This document shows positions 11,700 through 22,349 of a DNA stretch of 64,000 nt, piece by piece. Below the pieces are notes generated by a model. That model was given only the letters and a program-made list of their open reading frames with translations, did no database searches and was not told the DNA's origin. Numbering within the stretch: position 1 is the stretch's first letter; the number at the start of each line of letters is the position of its first letter. This DNA comes from Torreya grandis (lineage: Eukaryota; Streptophyta; Pinopsida; Cupressales; Taxaceae): NCBI GenBank assembly GCA_037957365.1, contig JARHVA010000667.1, forward strand, positions 2,062,001-2,126,000, given 5' to 3'. A program made the position numbers and the translations under genes.

Positions 11700-11880
11700 G
11701 GAAGAAATCCTTCGGACTTTTTGTCTGAAGGAATTCCTTCAGACAAAAAGTCTGAAGGAATTCCTTCAGACAAAAAGTCTGAAGGAATTCGGAAGGGCCA
11801 CAAACAAAAATACCGCAAAAAGACTAAGGCAAAGGCTAGAATAATTTCTTCGGACAAAAAGTCCGAAGAAATTCGGGGAA
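11700..11880. repeat. Palindrome cluster
   Basis: Several TTCAGAC-TTTTT/AAAAA-GTCTGAA hairpins joined through GGAATTCC. Each hairpin is palindromic and adjacent ones are mirror copies, so the whole cluster is self-complementary. This is the signature repeat of the family's LTRs. Confidence 0.9.
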
Positions 11881-13638
11881 GCTGTTGGAGAAAAGCCCGA
11901 AAGAGAAATTTTGAAGGACAAAGGCAAAGTGGTCGAAGACAATTCTTGCAGACTTTTTGTCTGCAGGAAAAGTGGCTGGGGAAATGTCTGCGGGAAAAAC
12001 CCCAAGGAAAAGTCTCCAAAGGAAAGGAACGAGCAAGATAATTCTTGCGGACTTTTGTCCTCGGAAAAATAGTCAAGGGGAAAAAGGCCGCCGAAGGACC
12101 CTGAAGGGCAAGTGCCCTTGCCAGGGACTCTCGGCTGCCGAACGAAGGGGACTTCTCCATAAGCCGAAGGATCACCTTCCCTTCGAGAAGGTTCAAAACA
12201 AGAAGTCTGAAGGGAAGAGAGCGACAGAAAAGGCCGAATCAAGAGAAAGCCAAAGAAATTGCAAGGTGTGACGGGCCCGAAGACGTCAAAGTTAAGCACG
12301 ACAAACTAGCCGTTGGAAGTTCAAACGCAGTGATAGGTGCGCGAACGTCAATTTCAAGGCTCGTGAAATAGCCGTTGATTTTGAAAAGCAAAATGGAAGA
12401 ACCCAAAGAACTCAGCGACCCGCCAAGAAGATAGCCCGAGGGCTGAAGGAGCCAGAAAGCGACAAAGCTAGAAAGCGACAAAGCCAGAAAGAGACAAAAC
12501 CAAGAAGAGACAAAGTGCAGAAGTGGACAAATGGTCTAGGTGTCAAAGGGAAAGGAGTTACTCCAGTGGTTGGAACAGTGACTGCCAAATGGTCATCAAA
12601 CGGTGCAAACAGTGAGCGGCGCGCCCTGTTTTCTCCATTTGCATTTATAAGCAGACAAAACGCGTGAGTATTTGGAAGGAGCAGTCTTGTCTATAGAAAA
12701 GAGGTGTGGCTCGTGCTTTCACATTAATGTTTGAACGCCAAAGTCAAGACCGGTGATTACACAGCATGGTTCCAGCAGGCCTCTTCTAGAAGAATGACAC
12801 TAGCAATAGTGACTTCCTCTTCCCGATGCTCACAAACGCACATGGGCCACTTGAAAGAAGAGCGCCAAAGTCTTTTCCAAAAAGCGCCAAGTTCTCTTCT
12901 CTTTTCTATATATTGTAAAACTTTCCATTTTGAGAAAGGATCCATCTCTTAGCTTGTAAGGCAAAGCTCTGCCCAAAAATCTCTCGGGGCTTGTAAGGCA
13001 GAACTGTGCCAGTTTTTACCTTGAATCAAGACTTAGCATTTTTACTTTCATCTGGACTTGCACTCACGCATATGTCTATGTTTTATTTTGTGTTAAGTCA
13101 TTTTCTTTTATGCTTTTCATAGATCGATTCTAGCATGTCTAGTGCATTGTGAAGTTTCTTCTTCTGCAGGTCTGCCAGAAGTGTCTACAGCAGGAATATA
13201 GGCGCATGTGAATAGGCTGCCAAAGTGTGTCTCAGAACACCTTTGATAGTTCTTCCTCCCTGTATCTCTACGGACCCCTGACTCACTGATACAGAAGAGT
13301 TTCCCACATCAGATGAAGTGTATGGGATCTTTTTCTTGGTGAAAAGTGTATGTTCGGGCTGAGTGGATCAACTTTTTTGGTGTATCACCTTTCTTAAGTT
13401 TAGGTTTAGGTTTTGTTTCAGCATTTTTCTCCCTTTTCATCCCCCCCTTTTTCATTTATTTGTTAGCAGTAGGGAATCCAAGGCCTAAAAGATACATCGA
13501 AGGGAGCTAGCCCTTATCTAGAGACTCTCCCCTCAGCTTCGCCGGTCCCACAGGTGAGAGGGGAGTTTCCATTGTTGCGTGTGGAAGGCAGGAGCTTAGC
13601 CTCTTGTCAAGGGTGCAATCCACTGTGTCAACAGTTCA

Positions 13639-14283
13639 AACTGGCAAGCTTACTCCTAGGTCCCCAATGCTCTGTTTACCTGAGATTAGACCACCTCCTG
13701 AAGTCATTCCCCCACTTGATGTTATTCTTTCAATTCCAACAATTGATGCTTTACCTTCACCTAAGCAGAAAAAGGCCTCCACTAATGGATCAAGTGATTC
13801 CCAAGAGCAAAAAAATACCTAGAGCTTAAGAACATGCTCCAATCCTTGACAAATGATGTAGTAAATGTAAAAATGCAGGCTCAGTTCGATAAGATGTACC
13901 AGGCTCCATATCAGTCTCAGCAACAATCTTATCAAGACAATAGATCACCCTTCAGGGGAAACTTCCAAGGTCAGAACAGAGAGCAAGTGCAAGGACAGCG
14001 TGGCTATAATAAGCAGAACAATTACAATCCAAACGCTGCAGGGTCTTCCAACACCTTGGTTCTTGTTCAAAACAATATGGCTCAAGACGCTGAAGGGACA
14101 ATGCCTTGGAATCAGTCTTTTAGACTATCCATTGTCCCAACCAATGTTGCTAACGAGGCATTCAATGACCAATGGCAGCAAGCTATTGCTTATGGATATA
14201 ACCAAGCCTTAATGGCTCAAAGCACAAAGACTCCCATGATACCAAGGTTAGGACAGTCCCCACAAGACCAAGGCTCTAATTAG
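13639..14283 (+). pseudogene. gag C-terminal fragment
   Basis: Resumes gag after the second solo LTR. From 13834 it is open to 14283 and Gln/Asn-rich (QAQFDKMYQAPYQSQQQSYQ), resembling the C-terminal tail of plant gypsy Gag. I see no CCHC zinc knuckle. A TAG at 14281 separates it from the region before the protease. Comparison with the copy at 28200-28760 supports the assignment. Confidence 0.7.
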
Positions 14284-14541
14284 GGACCAAACCAACCCGA
14301 TGCTACAATGGTCATTAGTGAGCAAGAAGAGTGCTATGCATCCAATCAACAGGCCAACTTCAGTCAAGCTCATGTCCCAGTGTCAGCAAATACAAGATTC
14401 AAAAGAAGGAATATGGGTGCCAATGAGGGAGCTTTCTAGGAACCTCCTGCCACCACTCCATTGTCCAAGCCTAATGAGCCTGTTGTCACTCCAAAGGTCT
14501 CGACACCTCCACAAGGCTCATAGATTCAACAAACAGCAGCA

Positions 14542-15105
14542 GTGGTTCCCAAAGCACAAGAAAATGTTAACAGTACATCAATCAACATTGTTGAACAAAT
14601 GAAGAAATCTAATGTGAGCGTACCAATGTGGGACATGCTTTCCATGCCCGATCAAGTGGATATCCTTCAAGAAGGTTTGTCCAAGATAGGTGTTACAACA
14701 ACTGCAGGTAAACAACCAAGCAAAGAAGCCGAGGTCCTCGCTAATGCAGCCAAGGGTCCTATGGCAGAAATGTCAAGTAATGTGTTCAAACCTCCTTTCT
14801 ACATTTCATTAATCATTGGTGACTCCTTTGTGCATAATTGTGTGGTAGATAGTGGAGCTAGCACTTCGGTAATGCTAAAGTCCATAGCTGATCAGTTGAA
14901 CCTCAAATATGAGCCACATACCAAGGGAGTTCTGCTGCTTGATGGTTCTTTCACAAAGCCATCTGGTATCATCAAAGATTTAAATATGACCCTACATGCT
15001 TGTCCTAGTGTTTCAGTGGCTCAAGATGTGTTGATCCTTGATGTAACTCCTCGCTTTGCGTTATGCCTCTTAGAGAATTCACAGCCAAGATTGGGGGTTA
15101 TCTAG
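14542..15105 (+). pseudogene. Retropepsin-like protease fragment of gypsy pol
   Basis: Aspartic protease of the Ty3/gypsy polyprotein, which would cleave Gag-Pol in the particle. The frame holds PPFYISLIIGDSFVHNCVVD followed by the catalytic DSGAS at 14848-14862, then STSVMLKSIADQLNLKYE. This copy keeps the motif intact, whereas the copy at 29160 has DSEAN. The sequence continues with LDVTPRFALCLLE before stopping. The element around it is dead (split gag, missing polymerase), so this is a relic. Confidence 0.8.
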
Positions 15106-15982
15106 CAGCATAATGGTCCTACATGGCATTCAGAACAAGGTATGGGATGAAGGTATCAATCAAGGCGGATCCCATGGCACAATTCCACATTGAGCCTCAT
15201 CAGCCAGATAACATAAACATCAATTGTACCATCTTGACAAGGATGAATTTACTATTGGTCAAGTGCTGAATACTCACCCTGAGGATTTTACAGACTTGTT
15301 TTTAGATGAGCTATGGGGGGATAACCAATTTCTCAACTCTTTAGAGGGTGTTGAAGAAAGAGACATGGGTGTCTATTTGTTACATGAGAAAAATCAGCTC
15401 ACGCCTTCTCTCATTGGACCAAAGAAGACCTCAATGGTATGTGGAAGTTGTTCTTTGACGGTTCAAGGAACAAAAATGGAGTAGGCGCAGGGGCAATATG
15501 TTGATTTCTCCTTCAAGTAATAAACATTTCTCTTCCTATAGGTTCCATATCAATTGCTCTTCTAATGCAGCAGAATATGAAAGCTTGATCCATGGTCTCT
15601 AATGGGCCAATACAAGAGGAATCAAAATGTTGCAAGCATTTGGAGACAATGAGCTTATAGTGAACCAAGTCAGAGGCTTGAACATCACAAAGAATCTTTT
15701 GATGAGGTCTTACAAAAATAGAGTGTGAGATCTAATTGAAAATTTTGAAGCCTTCAACATCCAAGCTGTACCAAGGAACCAGAATTAGCATGCTGACAGG
15801 TTAGCAGTGGTGGGAGCTCAGTTCGATATTCTGACTAAACTAAAAGAGGCCAAGGTTCAGTCACATGTCAAGGTGGTGGTGAGGCCATCAGTGCCAGATA
15901 ATGAGTCTATTGGCAAGTTTTCAAAAATGACAGACAAATTGCTTGTTTCTTACAGTAGGAAGCCGAGTTTTTCTCAATAAAG
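15106..15982 (+). pseudogene. Degraded extra RNase H-like domain upstream of the missing RT
   Basis: Across frames one can follow FFDGSR (about 15453), SSNAAEYESLIHGL (about 15560), GDNELIVNQVRGLN (about 15640) and NXHADRLAVVGAQFD (about 15790). This is the D-E-D-D layout of an RNase H and the same domain as 29750-30109. Stops and frameshifts break it. The homology ends at 15982, where a minus-oriented LTR begins, and the reverse transcriptase and integrase of this element are not found to the right. Confidence 0.7.
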
Positions 15983-18090
15983 TATTGACGCAGTAGACTA
16001 CACCCTGGGCAGGAGGCCAATCTCATGCCTTCCATACGCAATAATGAAAACTCCCCTCTCGCCTGTGGGACCGACGAAGCTAGAGGGAAGAGTCTCTAGA
16101 TAAGAGCTAGCTCCCTCTGATGTATCTTTTAGGCCCTGAATTTCCTACTGCTAATAAATAAATGAAAAAAAGGGGGGGATGAAAAGGGAGAAGAATGCTG
16201 AAAACAGAACCTAAACCTAAAAATAAAAAGGTGATACACCAAAATTGATGACCCACTCAGCTTGAACATACACTTTTCACCAAGAAGTGCCCATACACTT
16301 CATCTGATGTGGGAAACTCTTCTGTATATATATTGTAACTTCTCTTTTGAAAAAAGAATCTTTCACATTGTAAGGCGAAGCCCTAACAATTTTCACCTGG
16401 AATCAATAAAACGCATTTTTACCTCTATTCTGGTTAGATATCTCTGAGTGTGTCTGAGTGTTAGTCTTGTGTTTAGTCATTGCTTTCTAATGCTTTCACA
16501 GGGTTGACACCAACGCATTTGGTATCTCTAAGGCGTCATTCCTGCAGGTGACAAGAAGAGCTGTACCTAGAGCGCAGAGATAGAAGGAGGTTACTAGACA
16601 GTGTAATCGCCGGTCTTGACTTTGGCGTTCAAACATTAATGTGAAAGCACAGGCCGTGCCTATTTTCTGCAGACAAGACTGCTCCTTCCAGATACTCATG
16701 CGGTTTGTCTGCTTATAAATGCAAATGGAGAAAATAGGGCACGCCACTCACTGTTTGCGCCATTTGATGACCATTTGGCAGCACTGTTCCAACTGCAAGA
16801 ATAAATCCCTGAGTTGACACCTCTTCTTTGCCACCTAGACTATTTGTCCGCTTCTGCACTTTGTCTCTTCCTGGTTTTGTCTCTTTTTGGCTCCTTTGGC
16901 CCTTGGGGCTATCTTCTTGGTGGGTCGCTGAGTTCTTTGGGCTCTTGTTCTTTTCAAAATCAATGGCTATTTCACCATATTAAAATTGACGCTCGTGGGC
17001 CCGTCACTATTTGAAAACCAATGGCTATTTTGCCGTGCTTGATTTTGACGTCTTCGGGTCTGTCACCCCTTGGAAATTCTTCGGCCTTTCCTTTCTTTCG
17101 GCTTCTTGTTGCTTTCTTTCCTTCGGATTTCTTGTCTTGAACCTTCCCAAAGGGAAGGTGACCCTTCAGCTTTTGGAGAAGTGTCTTTCATTTGGCAGCC
17201 AAGAGTCCCCCGCAAGGGCACCTGCCCTTCGGGGTCCTTCGGCTCCCTTGGTCTTTGACATTTTCTCAGTGGACATTTTTCCGCAGACATTTTCCCGCGG
17301 ACAAAAAGTTCGCAAGAATTGTCTTGCTCATTCCTTCGTAGACTTTTCTTCGGGTTTTTTACTTGTGGCTCTTTTCTTTCGGCCACTTTTCTCGTGGACA
17401 AAAAGTCCACAAGAATTGTTTCGACCACTTTGCCTTTGGCCTTCGGAATTTCTCTTTTCGGCTTTTCTCCCGTAGCTTCCCCAAATTTCTTCGGACATTT
17501 TGTCCGAAGGAATTCCTTTGGACAAAAAGTCCGAAAGAAATCACTTCTTGCCTTAGTCTTTTTCCGTGAGATTTTTGTTCGTAGCCCTTCCGAATTCCTT
17601 CAGACTTTTTGTCCGAAGGAATTTCTTCGGACAAAAAGTCTGATGGATTTATTTCTTTGCTTCTTTGACTGCCTTTGAAAAGTGCCATTCGGAAAAAATG
17701 GAAACGACCCTTCCGAAGGGTACTTTCTTTGCCTTAAGCAAATTTCTGAAAGAAACTTCCCTTTTCGGCTTTTCTCTGTGGCCTCTTTGCAAAGTTCCCT
17801 GCCCTCCGCAAAGGCGTTTGAGTCCCGAACTGCCCTCTGCAAGGGCACTTGAAATGGTCCATTTTGCGCCTAAGTGGGAACTTGCCTCTTCTTGTGGAGT
17901 CCGTAGTTTTCCGCTGGGCGAGTCCGTAGAAATCTCTGCAGAGTCCGTAGAAAACCTGTAGAGTTCGTAGAAAACTTGCAAAGTCTATAGAAATTTCCGG
18001 ACTTGTGCAAAATCAAAAAATGAACTGGCTCTAAACAACAGGGAAAGAAGGGGGAACCAATTTTGGCCTGCAGGACCAAAATGGTCAACA
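15983..18090 (-). repeat. 3' LTR of truncated non-autonomous (-) element
   Basis: TATTGACGCAGTAG (mutated TGTTGACGCAGTGG) at 15983 to GTCAACA at 18090 (2108 bp). It is followed by the family's conserved 3' untranslated block, so this is the 3' LTR of a minus element. It closely resembles the LTRs at 42086 and 46900, not the one at 19354. It carries an internal segment in opposite orientation (see 16326-16602). Confidence 0.85.
16326..16602 (+). other. Inverted promoter/R patch inside a (-) LTR
   Basis: Within this minus LTR the stretch from TATATATATTGTAACTTC to TTACTAGACAGTGT reads in the plus orientation. It matches 26500-26770 of the (+) LTR at 24536, including TTCACCTGGAATCAATA. Flanking sequence on both sides is normal minus LTR. 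Short matches at the junctions (GTAT, GTGT) suggest microhomology-mediated inversion or template switching. Confidence 0.75.
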
Positions 18091-19128
18091 AATTTGCGAC
18101 TCCCAGGGGAAGCATGCCTGCTATGCTTAGATACCAGTTGCCTTAAAGTCCATTGGGCACAGAGTCAGAATACAACTTTGAAGAAAGGTTAACAACAGCC
18201 TTGAGAGATCCCAGAATCAATCATGAGCTTTACCCCACACACAAAAGAAAAGACACACAAGGCTAAAAACACTACTTGTGCAAACTGCACTTAGGAAAAA
18301 CAGGAAAGAATCTGAAAGCAAACTACTATATACAGCTAACAAGGTATATTTGCCTCCCTCCTGGATCAAAGGGAAAACTCCTCAAGTCCCCTTCTTAGCA
18401 AGAAAACTTATGGTGCCAGACAAGTGGCTGAATGGAATGGAGACTTTGTGACCTGCTCCTCTTGCCTGTCACCTCGATTGGCCTACATCTGAGTGGATCA
18501 GAATCGAACATGCTTCCAACATACATGTATTCTTTTTGTTCTTGGAAGCTTGTTGAATGCTGGTCCTTCATGTTGGTGCGTTTCTCCAAGAAATCTGTGG
18601 CTGTTGGTTCATCGCCATAAGCCCTTTGATATGCATAGTCCCTTTGGAATGCACCATGGTTTGACCTGTTTCTTTCTGCTTCGTTGAAGACCCTGTCAAA
18701 CTCATCCTCTGCTCCCTCATGGCCTTCTTGAAGAAGGGTGACTGTTGTGATGTCTGAAATGGAATCACAAATTGATTGCTCATCCCACAGAACATCACCT
18801 TCTTGCTCAAGGCTCTCTTCTTCAAGGCTTTCCTCAAGGTGAACCAGCCTCTCCTTTTCCTGCTCAAGGATCAAAGTCTCTAGTTGTTCAAAGACATCCA
18901 TCTGATCCTCATCCAACTCAAGCTCCTCGACATAGTCGTCCTCCTCATCGAAGCAACAATGAAGTTCATCAAACAAGGGAGGAGAGAGCTCACCAGGCTT
19001 AGTTCCTCCTCGTATTGCTGGAACATTTGCATGTATGCGTGCCCTGCGTCTTCTCCATTGCTGATGATGTCTTCACAAGGAGCATTGATGATGATTTCTT
19101 CTTCATTGTCGCTCATGATAGCCTCTGA
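18091..19128 (-). pseudogene. Truncated copy of the acidic non-autonomous ORF plus 3' untranslated region
   Basis: The frame at 19116-18880 (MSDNEEEIIINAPCEDIISN) and the frame at 18976-18395 (FDELHCCFDEEDDYVEELEL) match the C-terminal half of the ORF at 44839-46659. They are shifted relative to each other near 18985-19005. The protein is Glu/Asp-rich with no recognised catalytic motif. This copy has Gln (CAG) where the longer copy has a TAG stop (QMFQQYEEE). Similarity to the other copy ends abruptly at about 19128, so the N-terminal part and the 5' LTR are missing. The region 18091-18394 matches the 3' untranslated region of the autonomous elements. Confidence 0.75.
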
Positions 19129-19353
19129 TTTTAAGGCGCAGGTACAACAGCATGTGAAAGGTGAAAGGTCTGATTTTTTTGATAAATTTCAGCCTATGGT
19201 GTATTCTAGAAATGTTCATAATGAGGCACGCTTTTGGCTTGATAAAGAATGGAAGGTACAGTTATATTTAATAAATGTTTGGGAGCTATTGATGAGCTTT
19301 TGGAGTGTCTTATGCATGCATGGAATGATTGACAAGGGGCAGCTTTTTGAAAG
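19129..19353 (+). pseudogene. Unidentified coding-like fragment, part 1
   Basis: Open on the plus strand over its whole length, with a protein-like composition (FFDKFQPMVYSRN, EARFWLDKEWKVQ, LINVWELLMSFW). It is unrelated to the non-autonomous ORF on its left. The solo LTR at 19354-21471 interrupts it, and across the GAAAG duplication the frame continues into 21477 onward. I do not recognise the family. It may be part of a different LTR element that ends in the LTR at 21954, or a captured host fragment. Confidence 0.45.
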
Positions 19354-21471
19354 TGTTGACGCTGTGGATTGCACCCTTAAAAGAAGGCTTGGCTTCTCTC
19401 TTCCACGTAGCACAATGGAGACTTCCCTCTTGCTGTGGGTTTGGAAAAACTGAGGGGAGAATCTTTAGATAAGGGCTAGCTCCTTTTGATGTATCTTTGA
19501 GGTCTTTCACTACTACTGCTAACAATGGGGGGGTGAAAAGGGAGAAGGATATAACCAAAACAGAAATTATCTAAACGGTGATGCACCAAATGATTTTGAT
19601 CTACTCAGCTATTTTATCACTTCAGACCAAAAGGGGGCGAACAGACACTCTATTTGACAGAAAGACTAGACTGTAGGGAGCTTTAATAGGGGGCTTAATG
19701 AAGACACAGAAAATGAACTTACCACAAGCGTTGTAGAAAACACACTGTCAGATAACCATTCTTATGTCTCTGCGCTCCAGATGCAACACTACCTGTTAAC
19801 TTGCAGAAATGGTGCTTTGGCTACACTAAGTATGTTGGTGTCAATTTGTGAAAGCATCAAGCTAAAAATAACTGAGCACAGAATTGATACACAGACACAC
19901 TCAAAAATATATCCAACTAGATAGAGGTAAAATGCATTCTTATTGATCAAAGGTAAAATTTTGGCAGGGCTTCACCTTACAAAATGAGAGATATCCTTCT
20001 CAACTGAGAGGTTACAATATATATAGCATGAAGGAAAAGACTTTGGCGCTTTCTAGAATAAGCGGCCCATGCTGCGTTAAATATATTGGAAAGAAGAAAC
20101 TGCTGAAGGGACCATGTTGTGGGAGTCGCAAGTCTTGACTTTTGGTGTTTAACTCGTATTAAATGTCACTGCAAGAGCATGGGTCTCACACGACTGTTTG
20201 CTCATTAATGTAAAATGAGGAAAAAATGGGCCATTCTATTGAATGCCCACGCTCCCCTTAGTGGCCACTTCGCAGAGACTGTTTCATCTGCAGCAATAAC
20301 TCCTTGTGACGACGCTTTTTATGCCACTTGGACTATTCTATTTGCTCCTACGCTTGGCTTTTGTCTTTTTCTGGCTCTTTGGCCCTCGGGGCTATTTTTT
20401 GTCATTTCTTGGCTCTTTGGGCTCCTTTCTCAATGGTCTTTTCCTTTTGGCCTTAAGGCCTTTGAATTCCTTCGGGTTCGTGCTTATGAATTCTTTCTGC
20501 TTCTCTTCTAACCCATTTCCATGCACGGGCCCGTCTTTAAACATTTGAGAATCAACGGCTATTTCATTGTCTAGAATTTGACGTCTACGGGGACATCACC
20601 GGACGTTTGAACCTCCAACGGCTGGTTCACTATGTTAAAGTTGACGTTCTCGGGCTTGTCACCTCTTTGGTAATTTCTTTGACCTTTTGCAATTGAACCT
20701 TCCCAAAGGGAAGGTGTTCCTTTGGAGCTTGGACAAGGTCCCTTTTTTGGTCGCTGAGAGCCCTCTGCAAGGGCACTTGCTCTTCAGGGTCCTTCGGGTT
20801 CCCTTGGTCATCTCAATTCCTTCGGACAAAATGTCTGACGGAATTCTTTCAGACATTTTGCCCGAAGGAAAACCTGCCTTCATGTCTTGGTCTTTTTCTT
20901 TCAGTCTTTTCCTTTGACAAATTCCTTCGAACAAAAAGTCCAAAGGAATTCCTTTGGGCTTTTTGTCCGAAGGAATTTGCCTTTGTTCCTTGTATTTTCC
21001 TTCGGACATTTTGTTCGAAGGACCTTTGCCTTTTGCCATGGATTTCCTTCGGACAAATCTGAAGGAATCTTTCGCCTTGCTCACTTTCCCGAATGTGTTT
21101 ACTGCCCTCCACAAGGGCATCTTGGGTCCAGAATTGCCCTTCAGATCCTGCTTGAACGGTCCAGTTTGCGTCCTGACTGCCCTCCGCAAGGGCACTTTGT
21201 CTTTGGAGCTTTGTAAAAGACTTGCATTCTTTGAACTAGTCCATCCCTTTGCCAAAAGGCTTGTCCAAGGTAATTGCCCAAAGCGAAATAAACCCCATAT
21301 CAAGCCGAGAACCTATAGGTCTTAGATCTTTCAACTTTTCATAAGAACAGGGCTATTGCAAAGGGAATTGGAGCATTTGTAGTAAGGTGGATGCATCCAA
21401 CATTGATTCATAGGACAACAAGGAAAGAAAAGAGAGCGATTTTTTGGCCTGCAGGACCAAAATGGTCAACA
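19354..21471 (-). repeat. Solo LTR, target duplication GAAAG
   Basis: TGTTGACGCTGTGG at 19354 to GTCAACA at 21471 (2118 bp). The perfect duplication GAAAG (19349-19353 and 21472-21476) shows an independent insertion, so it is not the partner of the LTR at 15983, from which it also differs in subfamily. The TATA region is CAATATATATAG near 20015-20026. A splice-donor-like ACTTACC (minus GGTAAGT) is near 19718. Confidence 0.9.
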
Positions 21472-21476
21472 GAAAG

Positions 21477-21953
21477 GCACATGAGCTGCATAAAGATGCC
21501 CGTATATGGTGAGTGATATATCTTCGAGGCCTCACATCATGATAGGTACTTTGTTGGTTTCTTTTTGCATAATTGGATAGTGGTGGCCCAACATTTGAGA
21601 GGTCTTTGCCCATGGGGCAGCAATTTAATCATATTTTCTCATCTTTCTTGTTGTTACTTTGGGTCACATAACATCCCCTTTGAAGGTATAAAGGAAAGGA
21701 GTTTGCCTATTTTCCACTCGGTATTGAAAGGGATGGTTGATTGGGAACATATGGAGCCTTTGGAGGGATATGAGAACATCTCTAGCTCTTGGGGGATGCC
21801 CCTAAAACATAGGTAAAATAAGGTAAGGCTTTGGTGCGGAGCTTCTATTTCATGGGAAGTATTGACAAGGAGAGCAGGGATAGTGAAAAGCATTGGGATA
21901 GCCTCGTGGCTTTTGCAATTGTTTGAGGACAAACAATTTTGGGTAGGGAGGAC
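21477..21953 (+). pseudogene. Unidentified coding-like fragment, part 2, next to a 3' LTR
   Basis: In the frame continuing from 19129-19353 it reads HMSCIKMPVYGE, a stop, then a long stretch with FFLHNWIVVAQHLRGLCPWG and HNIPFEGIKERSLPIFHSVL to a stop at 21814-21816. A further open part (WEVLTRRAGIVKSIGIASW) follows. It ends in a purine tract directly before an LTR start, so it is probably the 3' end of the internal region of a second LTR element. No reverse transcriptase or integrase motif is visible. Confidence 0.45.
21941..21952 (+). promoter_or_regulatory. Polypurine tract
   Basis: GGGTAGGGAGGA directly precedes the LTR start TGTAATGTCTCC (after one C). This is the expected plus-strand primer position of an LTR retrotransposon. 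Confidence 0.7.
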
Positions 21954-22349
21954 TGTAATGTCTCCCTTTTTGGTATAAACTTACATAAGTCCTTAGTCGT
22001 GAATTGTTCCTAAAAAGGCTAAATAAATAAGTGAAAAAAGGAAAATATTTGTGAGCTTCAAGAGAATTTTATGGTAAAGCACTTTATTATCTAATTTTGG
22101 GACTTTTTTAAGGTCATGGTCACTTAAGGCCTAAAGTGATTTTATAAGGAAGCTTTTTATAATATATTTTTTAAATAAAAAGGTAAACTCTCCCTCCTTA
22201 TTTTGGGTGCCACACTTGGAGGAGAGATATGTAAAGACCCTTGCAATTTTGGCCTTTAATTTTCAATTCTGACTACTCAGGTATTTCGTCAAACATTTGT
22301 CTTGCAAATTTTGTACTTGTTGATTGCTTGTTTGAATGGATATCAAATA
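21954..22349 (+). repeat. TGTAATG-type 3' LTR, first part
   Basis: Starts TGTAATGTCTCCCTTTTTGG right after a polypurine tract. A/T-rich, unlike the main family. It is interrupted by a minus-oriented LTR at 22350 and again by the complete (+) element at 24536. Confidence 0.65.

Larger units (their letters stand above)
11207..13633 (+). repeat. Second solo LTR in gag, target duplication GTTCA
   Basis: TGTTGACC at 11207 to TGTCAACA at 13633 (2427 bp), with the perfect duplication GTTCA at 11202-11206 and 13634-13638. It carries the TTCTACGGACTCTG tandem array (about 11297-11460), several TTCGGAC palindromes (11700-11875) and TGACG/CCGTTG units (about 12265-12380). The TATA box is CTATATATT at 12906-12914. 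It lacks the G-box array of the LTR at 8154. Confidence 0.95.

Noticed and set aside
11700..11880. CRISPR-like appearance of evenly recurring short palindromic repeats
   Set aside because: No unique spacers of constant length, the repeats are in both orientations inside LTRs, and the context is a plant genome.
18884..19453. 189-codon plus-strand frame read as one gene
   Set aside because: Its left half is the antisense of the acidic ORF and its right end runs into an LTR. Only 19129-19353 is a candidate coding stretch.
15983..21471. One non-autonomous element with LTRs at 15983 and 19354 (flanks TAAAG and GAAAG)
   Set aside because: The LTR at 19354 has its own perfect GAAAG duplication and belongs to another LTR subfamily, so it is an independent solo LTR. 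The left element is truncated at about 19128.
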